From: CAYUYM01 sp964449305
GTDB taxonomy: Bacteria; Bacteroidota; Ignavibacteria; SZUA-365; CAYQST01
Direction: 5' to 3'
Assembly: GCA_964449305.1 (NCBI GenBank)
Contig: CAYUYM010000135.1
Coordinates: forward strand, 1 to 9,245
DNA length: 9,245 nucleotides
Shown here: piece by piece, positions 1 through 7,534 of the stretch
Position numbering within the stretch: the stretch's first letter is position 1
Layout: every line of letters starts with the position of its first letter
The notes under the pieces: generated by a model
What the model saw: the letters and a program-made list of their open reading frames with translations, nothing else
What the model was told of the DNA's origin: nothing
Database searches by the model: none
Program-made: the position numbers and the translations under genes

Positions 1-858
1 GCCGACGGGGTGACGCTCTTCTTCAACCGCGGTTTTGTCATCTATGCCTCACGTTTCAACGGACAGAAATGGACGGAAATCCAGGAACTCCCGTCGCCGT
101 TCAACATGGACTACATGCCCTCCTACGGCTTCAAGATTGTTCCATCGGGCGACAAGGCCTACTTCATCAACGGCTTTGCGGGTGCCAGCCAGTTGCAGGA
201 CGTGAAGATCCCGCCCAACGACACCATTGTCCGCCCCAGGCCGGTGATGATCGTCACCGGGTTCGTGACCGATGATTCCACCGGCGCCCCGCTTCTTGCC
301 AACATCATCGTGGACGACCTGACCAGCGGCCGGCAGATCGTGAAGGTGCTGACCAACCCCGCCAACGGGGCCTTCGCTGTGTCGCTTGTGCGTGGTCGGA
401 ACTATGGCATCACGGCCGAAAAGGTGAAGTACCTCACGGTATCGAAGACCTACGAGCTCCCGCTTGAAGGCCGCTTCGAGGTGGACACGCTGAACATCCA
501 CCTGACGCGCATCCGGGGGGGGGCGCGCACGGGGCTGGGAAATGTGACCTTCGGCTCGTCGGATGCGCGGGTCACTTCGCAGAGCAGTCTCGAGCTCGAC
601 CGCATCGTGGCGTTCATGCAGGACAATCCGGATGTGACGCTCACCATCGAGGGGCATGCGGACCAGCTTGGCCCCGATGATTTCAACATGCGGCTCTCAC
701 AACGCCGTGCCGATTCCGTCCGGGATTACCTGGTGCGGAAGGGGATCGACAAGGCGCGGTTGAAGGCCATCGGCTATGGGGAGACGCGTCCCATTGTGAC
801 AAGCGGCCCACCAAGCGCTCTTCGTGTCAACCGTCGTGTGGAAATCGTCGTGAATTAG
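1..858 (+). CDS. OmpA-family outer-membrane protein, 3' portion (5' end outside window)
   Basis: The frame is open from base 1, so the start lies upstream; the GTG at 10 is internal and 285 residues are visible. Visible residues 1-75 resemble the end of a PD40/TolB-like propeller (FINGFAGA segment). Residues about 80-150 look like a carboxypeptidase-regulatory-like beta-sandwich (VTGFVTDDSTGAPL...ANGAF). Residues about 175-285 form an OmpA C-terminal domain with GHAD (D221) and the NMRLSQRRADSVRDYL helix, and end RVNRRVEIVV. In this family the Asp and Arg of these motifs bind diaminopimelate of peptidoglycan, so the protein probably tethers the outer membrane to the cell wall. Proteins combining PD40 repeats, a beta-sandwich and OmpA are common in Bacteroidota-type genomes, some of them linked to T9SS (PorE-like); this last link is a guess here. 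A run of nine G at 515-523 lies just before the OmpA domain. Confidence 0.93.
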   Translation, partial: ADGVTLFFNRGFVIYASRFNGQKWTEIQELPSPFNMDYMPSYGFKIVPSGDKAYFINGFAGASQLQDVKIPPNDTIVRPRPVMIVTGFVTDDSTGAPLLANIIVDDLTSGRQIVKVLTNPANGAFAVSLVRGRNYGITAEKVKYLTVSKTYELPLEGRFEVDTLNIHLTRIRGGARTGLGNVTFGSSDARVTSQSSLELDRIVAFMQDNPDVTLTIEGHADQLGPDDFNMRLSQRRADSVRDYLVRKGIDKARLKAIGYGETRPIVTSGPPSALRVNRRVEIVVN

Positions 859-880
859 GCCATATTGGGGCATTCGTTTT

Positions 881-1216
881 GTGCACTTCATGCCCCGACC
901 CTCCAAATTCGACTTCCCCTCGCTCTACAGTATCACGGCCATCACCCTGGCCACCGTGTACTTCTGTTTTCAGGTGGAGGTGTTCGAGGAGGAATACGAG
1001 CACAACCGCCCCATCTCCACTGGTCGGCTCGCCTACAACTTCTCATCGCTCAACTGGGAATCCTTCGACAAGTTCAATGTTCAGGAGCCCTTCGTCATCA
1101 CCGGAAGGGTGGTGGAAGCGCTCTGCATGTGGATGCCCCTGGAGCCTGGCGTGCTTCCGTGCGGCGAGCGCCCGTTTCAACCAGTCCGGTGCAATTCGCC
1201 ACCCTGCATGGTGTGA
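881..1216 (+). CDS. small hypothetical protein with one N-terminal membrane segment
   Basis: This is an unrecognised protein of 111 residues from GTG 881, or 108 from the in-frame ATG at 890, which I slightly prefer although neither has a strong ribosome binding site. Evidence for coding is that codons from about 890 to 1140 almost all end in G or C, as in the neighbouring genes, and the translation has normal composition, unlike the two overlapping frames. Residues about 13-32 (from the GTG) are hydrophobic and could be a signal anchor; an acidic stretch (EVFEEEYEH) follows. The last third contains four Cys (LC, PC, RC, PPC), and codon bias weakens there, so the tail may have drifted or decayed. 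It begins 22 bp after the OmpA gene and may share its transcript. If it is not a gene, 859-1300 is a 442-bp stretch holding only the hairpin at 1232-1261. Confidence 0.5.
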   Translation: MHFMPRPSKFDFPSLYSITAITLATVYFCFQVEVFEEEYEHNRPISTGRLAYNFSSLNWESFDKFNVQEPFVITGRVVEALCMWMPLEPGVLPCGERPFQPVRCNSPPCMV

Positions 1217-1231
1217 CTTGACGCACATGAA

Positions 1232-1261
1232 CGCATCCGGTGCCTCACATCGCCGGATGCG
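1232..1261 (+). terminator. perfect 9-bp hairpin before the TonB receptor
   Basis: CGCATCCGG (1232-1240) and CCGGATGCG (1253-1261) are exact reverse complements around a 12-nt loop. The hairpin begins 15 bp after the stop of the small ORF and ends 39 bp before the receptor ATG. No T-run follows on the plus strand (GGGTTGTC), so it is not a classical intrinsic terminator. It could be a transcript 3' end with a weak tail, or a structure in the 5' leader of the receptor mRNA. I do not recognise a known riboswitch. Confidence 0.45.
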
Positions 1262-1300
1262 GGGTTGTCACTGTATCCCATCACACCTTCAATCACAATC

Positions 1301-3472
1301 ATGAAACATCCTCTGTCATGGATGGTGTTCGTGGTGCTTGCGTTGCCGGCGATTGCGGCCGGGCAGACCAGGAGCACGACACCATCCGATACCACCACGT
1401 ATCACCTGAAGGAAATCACCGTCACGGGCATGCGGCTGACAGGCTCGGTGTTTGAGACGCCCCTGTCCGTGAGCGTCCTCACCGCCGAGGAACTGCGCCG
1501 CACACGCGGCTACGGCCTCGAAGAGATCCTCGCCTCCGTCCCCGGTGTGCTCGCCCAGTCCCGCTACGGGACACAGGACGCGCGCATCACCATCCGCGGC
1601 TTCGGAGCTCGCGGGGCGGGTGAGCGCTCCAACGCCGGTACCACGCGCGGCATCCGCATCATGATGGACGGCTTTCCCGAGACCGAACCGGACGGGCGCA
1701 CGTCGCTCGACCTGGTGGATTTCAGCTCCGCATCCCACGTCGACATCCTGCGCTCCAACGCCTCGGCCATCTGGGGCAACGCCGCGGGCGGTGTCATCAA
1801 CATCGTGTCGAACAGCGGGTTCGCGCGCCCCTACTCTTCCGTGCAGTCCACGTTCGGCAGCTTCGGCTACCGGCGTGAACGCGTGTCGGGAGGCAGCATG
1901 CTCGGCAACGGGCGGCTGTTCTATTCCCTGAGCAACACGAACTTCGATGGATGGCGCGAGCATTCGGGCAGCACCCAGGCCACAGCCAATGCAGGCATCC
2001 TGGCGCCGCTCGGGGAGCGAACCTCTCTCGGTGTCTACCTGCTGGCCACGTCGAACCTGTTCCACATCCCCGGGCCGCTCACGCAGGCGCAGTACGACAC
2101 CGATCCGCAGCAGGCCCAGGGCGACACCGCATCCTACAATCCGAGCTACCTGAAGCGCGACGAACGGCGCTTCAACCGGCTTGGGCGCGTGGGCATCGCC
2201 CTCGAGCACGGCTTCAACGATGCCTCCTCGATCGACGTCACCGCCTACGTCAACCCGAAGTACCTCCAACGTTCCGAGCGCAACACGTTCCGCGATTTCA
2301 CCCGCTACCACGTGGGCGGAAGCGCGATGTACACCCTCCGTCAGCCGATCGGCGCATCGCTGCGGAGCGTGCTCAACGCCGGGATGGACGAGGCCTACCA
2401 GGATGGCGCCATCCTGTTCTACAACCTCGTGAACGGCGAGCGCGGAAAGACGCTGTCCACCGACAAACGCGAGGGCGCCAACATCTTCGGCGCGTTCGTG
2501 CAGGAGGAACTCGCCATCAACGAGCGCCTGCTGGTGTCGGCCGGTGTGCGTTTCGACCGCCTCACCTACTGGGCCGAGGACTTCCTCAACCCCGCCGCCC
2601 GTGAATCCAAGGCCTACGATTCATGGACACCCAAGGCGGGCATCACCTGGCTCTTCTCTCCGCAGCACAGTGTGTATGCCAGCCTCGGAGGCGGTGTGGA
2701 GGTGCCCGCCGGCAACGAGACGGATCCCCCGGCGGTGGCGGGCATGGACACACTCCATGCCATCAACCCTCTGCTCGATCCGATGCGCTCCACGAGCATC
2801 GAGGTCGGCACCCGTCAGCTCCTCTCCTGTGGAGCGGGGTCCCTCCTCCAGGCGCTGTCCTACGATCTGGCGCTCTATCGGATCGAGGTGCGCGACGACA
2901 TCATTCCCTACAATGGCGGCAGATTCTACATGACCGCGGGGCGCACTGAACGCCTCGGTGTGGAGCTGGGCGTCACAACCCGCTTCGCCCATGGCATCTC
3001 CCTGATGGCCACGATGAGCTGGTCCTCCAACACGTACAAGGACTACGTCATCGACTCCACGTACTACAAGAAGCCCGGGGCGACGCTCGATCTCGGGGGC
3101 AACACCATGGCCGGCATGCCGGAAATGACGTGGTACCTCCGCCTGCGCTACGAACCGGAATTTCTGTCGCACCTGTGGGTCGAGGCCTCGATGCGCGGCA
3201 TGGATTCCTACTTCGCCGACGACCGCAACACACTCACCGTGCCCTCCTGGAGCGTGGTGAACGTGAGCCTCGGCGTCGACGACCTGCCGCTCTACCGCGA
3301 CATCCTCATGCTCACCGCATTCGTCGGGGTCAACAACCTGACCGATGCGACCTACGTCGAATCCGCGTTCCTCAATCCCGACCGCGGCAAGTGGAACGGC
3401 CAGCCCATCTTTTTGGAGCCCGGCCTCCCACAAAACTTCGTCGGTTCGGTGGGGTTGAAGATGGCGTGGTGA
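1301..3472 (+). CDS. TonB-dependent outer-membrane receptor
   Basis: This 723-residue protein imports a scarce ligand (iron complex, vitamin or other small molecule) across the outer membrane using TonB energy. I place the start at ATG 1301, not the upstream in-frame TTG at 1265, because ATG 1301 gives a typical signal peptide (MKHPLSWMVFVVLALPAIAAG, cleaved near residue 21). A TonB-box-like LKEITVTG lies at residues 36-43. The plug domain spans about 47-172 (TPLSVSVLTAEEL, ITIRGFGARGAGE, MMDGFPETEPDGR, ASAIWGNAAGGVINI). The rest is the beta-barrel, ending VGLKMAW with the C-terminal aromatic typical of barrel proteins. The barrel keeps the late GVNNLTDATYVE motif. Length is normal for the family. 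It lacks the N-terminal carboxypeptidase-like extension of SusC proteins, and no SusD gene is present, so a glycan role is unlikely. The substrate cannot be told from the sequence. No strong ribosome binding site precedes it. Confidence 0.95.
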   Translation: MKHPLSWMVFVVLALPAIAAGQTRSTTPSDTTTYHLKEITVTGMRLTGSVFETPLSVSVLTAEELRRTRGYGLEEILASVPGVLAQSRYGTQDARITIRGFGARGAGERSNAGTTRGIRIMMDGFPETEPDGRTSLDLVDFSSASHVDILRSNASAIWGNAAGGVINIVSNSGFARPYSSVQSTFGSFGYRRERVSGGSMLGNGRLFYSLSNTNFDGWREHSGSTQATANAGILAPLGERTSLGVYLLATSNLFHIPGPLTQAQYDTDPQQAQGDTASYNPSYLKRDERRFNRLGRVGIALEHGFNDASSIDVTAYVNPKYLQRSERNTFRDFTRYHVGGSAMYTLRQPIGASLRSVLNAGMDEAYQDGAILFYNLVNGERGKTLSTDKREGANIFGAFVQEELAINERLLVSAGVRFDRLTYWAEDFLNPAARESKAYDSWTPKAGITWLFSPQHSVYASLGGGVEVPAGNETDPPAVAGMDTLHAINPLLDPMRSTSIEVGTRQLLSCGAGSLLQALSYDLALYRIEVRDDIIPYNGGRFYMTAGRTERLGVELGVTTRFAHGISLMATMSWSSNTYKDYVIDSTYYKKPGATLDLGGNTMAGMPEMTWYLRLRYEPEFLSHLWVEASMRGMDSYFADDRNTLTVPSWSVVNVSLGVDDLPLYRDILMLTAFVGVNNLTDATYVESAFLNPDRGKWNGQPIFLEPGLPQNFVGSVGLKMAW

Positions 3473-3526
3473 TCAACCGCATGGCGCTGCAGGCGGGGCA
3501 GGTGCCCGTCCGCTGCACTGCATGAA

Positions 3527-3559
3527 CAATGGCCCGGAGCGATGCGTCCCGGGCCATTG
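3527..3559. terminator. 11-bp perfect hairpin between convergent genes
   Basis: CAATGGCCCGG (3527-3537) and CCGGGCCATTG (3549-3559) are exact reverse complements around an 11-nt loop. The hairpin lies between the TonB receptor stop (3472) and the peptidase stop (3584), which face each other, so it most likely ends transcripts from both sides. Neither strand has a long T-run after the stem, which makes it a weak intrinsic terminator, or an mRNA 3'-end protecting structure. Confidence 0.65.
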
Positions 3560-3583
3560 CGTTGATGCGGTACCTGTGCGGTG

Positions 3584-5791
3584 TCAGTGCAGGCGATTCT
3601 TGAAGAATCCCATGAAGTACTCGTAGAGTCCGAGGTAGGATTTCATCCCGCCGGCCACGCCATGGTCGCCATTGGGGTAGATGCGCATGTCGAACTGCAG
3701 ACCGGCCTCCTCAAGCTTGTCGATGAACTGCATCGTGTTCTGGAGATGCACGTTGTCGTCGAGTCCTCCGTGGATGATGAGAAGATCGCCCTTGAGCTTG
3801 GCGGCGTTCTTCACGCAGGATCCCACCTCGTAGCCAGCCGCGTTGTCCTGTGGCCGCTGCATGAAGCGCTCCGCATAGATCGAATCGTAGAAGCGCCAGT
3901 CCGTGACGGGGGCGATGGCGACGCCGGCCTTGAACGTGCCGTTTCCGAGGAGCATGGTGAGTGCCGCCATGTACCCGCCATAGCTCCAGCCCCAGATGCC
4001 CAGGCGGTCCTTGTCCACGTAGGGAAGCGTGGCGAGAAACTTCGCGCACTCCACGTAGTCGTTCGCCTCCCATTTCCCGAGCTGCCGGTAGACGCGGTGC
4101 TTGAAGTCCGTGCCACGCCCGCATCCACCACGGTTGTCCACCTGGACCACGACGAAGCCCTCGTTGGCGACCCACTCATGCTGCGGTGAGGGCCAGCGGT
4201 CGTAGACGTTCTGGCGGCCGGGGCCGCCATACACGTCCATGTAGACGGGGTACTTCTTTGTCGCGTCGAAGTTCGCCGGTTTGATGATGGAGCAGTAGAG
4301 TTCGAGACCATCGCTCGTCCTGAAGCTGGTGATCTCGCGCGGCATCCACTCATACTTCTCGAAATTCGCCGGATCGACGCGCGACACGACGCGCACCTCC
4401 TCGCCGTTTCCGTTGCACATGCGCACGATCTGCGGGTGGCGCAGGCTGGAGTAGGTGTCCAGGTAGAAATCGCAGGTGGGACTCATGGAGATGGTGTGCG
4501 TTCCGCCGTCCTTCGTGAGCTGGATACGGTTGTCGCCGTCAAGGTCCACCGCGTGGAGATGGCGCTCGAGCACCGACACCTCGGTGGAGATGTAGTAGAT
4601 GCGGTCGTTGGATTCGACGCCGACGATGTCGGTCACGTCCCACGGACCGCGCGTGATCTGGGTGATGAGCCTGCCGTCGTAGTCGTACAGGTAGAGGTGA
4701 TTGAAGCCGTCGCGTTCGGACACCCAGATGATGCGGTCGCGGCCCTCGGGGAAGAACACGTTGTCCGCGATCTCGATCCAGCCGGTGGCGGATGTGTCCT
4801 CGATGATGACGCGGCTCTCGCCGGTGGTCGCCTCGGCGATGAGGAGCTCCACATGGTTCTGGAGGCGGTTGAGGCGCATGATGGCGAGGCGCCACGGGTC
4901 GTTGGTCCAATAAATGCGCGGGATGTACTGGTCCTTTTCCTGGCCGATGTTCATCCACACCGTGCGCTGGGACTCGAGTGACACGACGCCGATCTTCATC
5001 ACGGGGTTCGGATCTCCGGGTTTCGGATAGCGGAGGGGGACGATCTCGAGATGGAGGGGCATCCAGTCCGTCAAGCGGTACTCGGGCACCTGGTTCTCAT
5101 CCTCCTGCCAGTAGGCGATGCGGCGGCTGTCGGGCGACCAGCGCCATCCGTCGGCGATCTCGAACTCCTCCTCATACACCCAGCCGAAGCGGCCGTTGAA
5201 CACATGCTCGCCGGCGTCGCGCGTGAGCTGCATCTCGCGTCCGGTCTCGAGGTTCATCACCCAGAGGTTGTCGGCGGCCACGTAGCCCACATACCGGCCG
5301 TCGGGCGACACCTTCGGTGTGCGCACGCCGTCGCCGTGCTTCGGGATGAACTGGAGCGTGCCCGTTTCGGGAGTGTAGACGGCAAAGGAGCCGACCTTGG
5401 AATAGCGCCAGACGGAGTGCTCGCTGATGGTGAAGACGATGCGCTTTCCGTCGGGCGACCAGTCGTAGCCGGTCCACGTGAAGGGGCCGTCGCCCGCCTC
5501 GTTTCGGAGGGAGGTGGGATCGTAGATGCGCTGCTCTTCGCCGTTCTTCACGTTGACGGCGAAGAGGGCGAATTTCTTCGTCACCGAATCGAGTTTCATG
5601 AACGAGTAGTGTCTGCCGTCGGGCATCCAGCGCATGCTGTTGATGCGCTGGCCGCTGAAGTCGCGGTTGCCGAACGCGTCGCGGATGGTGACGGGCTTCT
5701 TCTGCGCCATGAGGCGGGCGGGCACGATGGCCAGCATCAGCGCAGCCGACACGGTGACGAGGATGGTGGTGATGGATGCGGGGCGTTTCAT
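3584..5791 (-). CDS. secreted S9B family dipeptidyl-peptidase IV-like serine peptidase
   Basis: This 735-residue serine exopeptidase should remove N-terminal dipeptides (X-Pro or X-Ala) from peptides in the periplasm or outside the cell. A signal peptide covers residues 1-29 (hydrophobic TTILVTVSAALMLAIVPA, then RLMA before QKK). Residues about 50-480 form the DPP-IV N-terminal beta-propeller, with repeated WSPDGKR / VSPDGRY / WSPDSRR blades. They include the YEEEF motif (E207-E209), whose last two Glu match the pair that binds the substrate amino terminus in human DPP-IV. The alpha/beta-hydrolase domain has all catalytic residues: S603 in GWSYGGYM, D678 in GGLDDNVH (N680 matches the human substrate-contact Asn) and H710 in NGDHGVAGG. 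Length fits the family. A prolyl tripeptidyl peptidase (PtpA-like) has the same architecture and cannot be excluded. It appears monocistronic, with a TAnnTTTG promoter box upstream (5853-5860). Confidence 0.95.
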   Translation of the reverse strand: MKRPASITTILVTVSAALMLAIVPARLMAQKKPVTIRDAFGNRDFSGQRINSMRWMPDGRHYSFMKLDSVTKKFALFAVNVKNGEEQRIYDPTSLRNEAGDGPFTWTGYDWSPDGKRIVFTISEHSVWRYSKVGSFAVYTPETGTLQFIPKHGDGVRTPKVSPDGRYVGYVAADNLWVMNLETGREMQLTRDAGEHVFNGRFGWVYEEEFEIADGWRWSPDSRRIAYWQEDENQVPEYRLTDWMPLHLEIVPLRYPKPGDPNPVMKIGVVSLESQRTVWMNIGQEKDQYIPRIYWTNDPWRLAIMRLNRLQNHVELLIAEATTGESRVIIEDTSATGWIEIADNVFFPEGRDRIIWVSERDGFNHLYLYDYDGRLITQITRGPWDVTDIVGVESNDRIYYISTEVSVLERHLHAVDLDGDNRIQLTKDGGTHTISMSPTCDFYLDTYSSLRHPQIVRMCNGNGEEVRVVSRVDPANFEKYEWMPREITSFRTSDGLELYCSIIKPANFDATKKYPVYMDVYGGPGRQNVYDRWPSPQHEWVANEGFVVVQVDNRGGCGRGTDFKHRVYRQLGKWEANDYVECAKFLATLPYVDKDRLGIWGWSYGGYMAALTMLLGNGTFKAGVAIAPVTDWRFYDSIYAERFMQRPQDNAAGYEVGSCVKNAAKLKGDLLIIHGGLDDNVHLQNTMQFIDKLEEAGLQFDMRIYPNGDHGVAGGMKSYLGLYEYFMGFFKNRLH

Positions 5792-5852
5792 GTCGTGTGT
5801 TCCAGGATTGGAAGACGGGGTTTCAGGGGGAGGACACGTTTCCGTGCATCAA

Positions 5853-5860
5853 CAAATATA
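5853..5860 (-). promoter_or_regulatory. Bacteroidota-type -7 promoter box of the peptidase gene
   Basis: The minus strand reads TATATTTG, an exact match to the TAnnTTTG -7 consensus of Bacteroidota primary sigma factor promoters. It lies 61 bp upstream of the peptidase ATG, in the most AT-rich stretch of the divergent intergenic region. A TTG that could serve as the -33 element sits 16 nt further upstream (5877-5879), shorter than the usual 19-21, so the -33 box is weak or absent. Confidence 0.55.
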
Positions 5861-5939
5861 CGACGCGACACAGGAACAACGTCCGGAGAAATTCTGCGCG
5901 CAAATTCGCCGGTCGCATCGTACCTTGTGCGGAAATGCC

Positions 5940-7349
5940 ATGGACCAGCCCCACGACCATCTTCCCCAGCTTCTGCGACACACCGCCCGCCTGCTGCCCA
6001 TGCTGCTGCGTCCCGGCGCCGATGTCGATGCCATCCTCCACGACCATCTCCGTTCCCGCCGGCAGCTCCCGCCCGCGCTGCGCCGCGACGTGGTGGGCCT
6101 GGTGCACCACGCGCTGCGTCTTGCCCCGCTCATCGACCGCCTCCGCGGAGGCGATGGCTCCCGCCCGCGCCGCATGTCCGATACCGATGCCATGGTGACG
6201 GCCGCCATCGCCCATGTGCTCGGTGCCGCCGCCGCGCAGCATCCCGACGGCGCCATGCGCGCGGAGGTGGAGACGCGGCTGGCAGCCTGCCACGCCGTGG
6301 TCGGACCTGACACGATCGCGGTGCTTGCAGCGATGCTGGCGCGGGGTCTGGAGCTCGACGCCGCGGTGATGCAGGGGTCGGCCGATGATGCCGCGCTGGC
6401 CGCTCGCAGCGCGCTGCCGCAGTGGATCTTCACGGCGCTGGCAGCGCGGCACGGCCGCCGCGGCGCGCTGGAACTGGGCCTCGCACTTCTGCGGCCGGCG
6501 GAGCTGTGCGTCCGTGTGAACACGGCGCACGTGGGCATGGAGGAGGCTCTGGGGCAGCTCGCCGCGGCGGGGCTGGCGGCCCGACGCAGCAGCCTCGCAC
6601 CGACGGGCGTGGTGCTGTCCGGGCACCCGAAGCTCACCGATCTGCCGCTGTGGCGTGGCGGCGGCATCGAGGTGCAGGACGAGGGGAGTCAGCTCGTCGC
6701 CTGTGCCGTGGCCCCGGAGGCGGGGTGGCAGGTGCTCGACGCCTGCGCCGGCGCCGGAGGGAAGACGCTTCACCTCGCCGCGTTGCAGGGCGGCGCCGGT
6801 GCCATCACCGCCATGGATGTGGAATGGAACCGCCTCCGAGCGCTGCAGCAGCGGGCGCGCAACGCCGGTCTCGCATCGGTGCGCACGGTGCACCTCCGTG
6901 CCGGAGCCGACGCGGCGGCGCTGGACGCGACGCTCGCGGCCGCAGGCGTGCCGGCGATGTACGACGCCGTGCTCGTCGACGCGCCCTGTTCGGGCATCGG
7001 CACGGCGCGGCGTGCGCCGGCGATGAAGCTGCGCCTCACACCGTCCCTCCTGCGCCGGCTCACCACGACGCAGCACGCCGTGCTCGCCCTCGCCGCGCAT
7101 GCCGTCGCCCCCGGCGGCGTGCTCGTGTACGCCACCTGCTCGCTCCTGCCCGCGGAGAACGAGGACATCGTCGACGCCTTCCTCGCATCCCACCGGGACT
7201 TCCTGCCCGACCCGCTGGCGCCGGCCTTCGCCCGCTGCGGCGTTGCTGCCCCCCACGTGCCACCCGCGGAGTGGCACCTGACGCTCACTCCAGCGGAGCA
7301 CGGCTGCGACGGCTTCTTCATGGCAAGGATGCGGCGCGCCCCGGTGTGA
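5940..7349 (+). CDS. rsmB: RsmB/RsmF-type rRNA (cytosine-C5) methyltransferase
   Basis: This 469-residue cytoplasmic enzyme transfers methyl from SAM to C5 of an rRNA cytosine (C967 of 16S rRNA if it is true RsmB). The frame is open far upstream, but ATG 5940, with GGAAA 5-9 bp before it, gives the normal start (MDQPHDHLPQLLRH); the upstream part overlaps the peptidase gene. Residues about 5-140 are a helical NusB-like RNA-binding domain, diverged but with RRDVVGLVHHALRLAPLIDRL. The Rossmann methyltransferase has motif I at 267-276 (DACAGAGGKT), AMDVEWNRLRAL as motif II, motif IV DAPCSG with C350, and motif VI YATCS with the likely nucleophile C400. It ends GCDGFFMARMRR, typical of the family. 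After motif IV it reads RRAPAMK where relatives usually have RRHPDIK. The gene looks even richer in GC than its neighbours. The family is certain; the exact target base is not. Confidence 0.88.
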   Translation: MDQPHDHLPQLLRHTARLLPMLLRPGADVDAILHDHLRSRRQLPPALRRDVVGLVHHALRLAPLIDRLRGGDGSRPRRMSDTDAMVTAAIAHVLGAAAAQHPDGAMRAEVETRLAACHAVVGPDTIAVLAAMLARGLELDAAVMQGSADDAALAARSALPQWIFTALAARHGRRGALELGLALLRPAELCVRVNTAHVGMEEALGQLAAAGLAARRSSLAPTGVVLSGHPKLTDLPLWRGGGIEVQDEGSQLVACAVAPEAGWQVLDACAGAGGKTLHLAALQGGAGAITAMDVEWNRLRALQQRARNAGLASVRTVHLRAGADAAALDATLAAAGVPAMYDAVLVDAPCSGIGTARRAPAMKLRLTPSLLRRLTTTQHAVLALAAHAVAPGGVLVYATCSLLPAENEDIVDAFLASHRDFLPDPLAPAFARCGVAAPHVPPAEWHLTLTPAEHGCDGFFMARMRRAPV

Positions 7350-7418
7350 TGTGCCCCGGCTCATGGGCCGGACACGCATCCAGTTGCCGGAGGTGACCGG
7401 GCAGCATGCAGTGCAGGG

Positions 7419-7456
7419 AAATCCCCCTGATGCTTTCTATTGGGGATTTTTCTTTG
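7419..7456 (+). terminator. intrinsic terminator after the methyltransferase gene
   Basis: AAATCCCC (7419-7426) pairs with GGGGATTT (7442-7449) around a 15-nt loop. G-U pairs can extend the stem below, and the stem runs straight into a T-rich tract (ATTTTTCTTT, 7446-7455). It lies 70 bp past the methyltransferase stop and 79 bp before the next gene, so it should end that transcript and separate the two genes. The remaining leader to 7534 shows no promoter I can name with confidence. Confidence 0.72.
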
Positions 7457-7522
7457 TACTATTCTGCGACCGAATTCCACGTCGCATCGGCACACATCCA
7501 AAACACTCCATATCTCTAGAAC

Positions 7523-7529
7523 GGAAGGA
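7523..7529 (+). promoter_or_regulatory. Shine-Dalgarno site fixing the ATG at 7535
   Basis: GGAAGGA ends 5 nt before ATG 7535. It is the clearest ribosome binding site in the window; the other genes have weak or no purine-rich sites. It supports this start for the T9SS cargo gene. Confidence 0.7.
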
Positions 7530-7534
7530 TCCTC

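Noticed and set aside
1265..1300. TTG start giving the TonB receptor 12 extra residues
   Set aside because: It would place non-signal residues before an otherwise standard signal peptide that begins at ATG 1301.
1316..2311. 331-residue minus-strand open frame opposite the TonB receptor
   Set aside because: Lies wholly inside the receptor plug and barrel coding region; low-complexity composition and no domain.
2621..3433. 270-residue minus-strand open frame opposite the receptor barrel
   Set aside because: Antisense shadow in high-GC DNA with no recognisable motif.
5915..5930. TACCTTG as a promoter -7 box for the methyltransferase gene
   Set aside because: It lacks one T of TAnnTTTG and has no TTTG-like -33 element at 19-21 bp upstream.
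5634..5939. Upstream in-frame extension of the methyltransferase
   Set aside because: Overlaps the 5' end of the peptidase gene on the other strand, runs through the intergenic region and has no family similarity; ATG 5940 gives the usual N-terminus.
5051..6310. 419-residue plus-strand open frame crossing the peptidase and methyltransferase genes
   Set aside because: It spans two real genes and their promoter region, and its composition turns to Pro/Arg/Ala-rich nonsense.
5823..7379. 518-residue minus-strand open frame opposite the methyltransferase gene
   Set aside because: Rich in Arg, His and Gly with no recognisable domain; a shadow of the very GC-rich methyltransferase gene, whose motifs are clear on the other strand.
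7440..7466. TTGGGG...TATTCT as a sigma-70-like promoter for the T9SS cargo gene
   Set aside because: The spacing is only 14 bp and the TTGGGG is part of the terminator stem.
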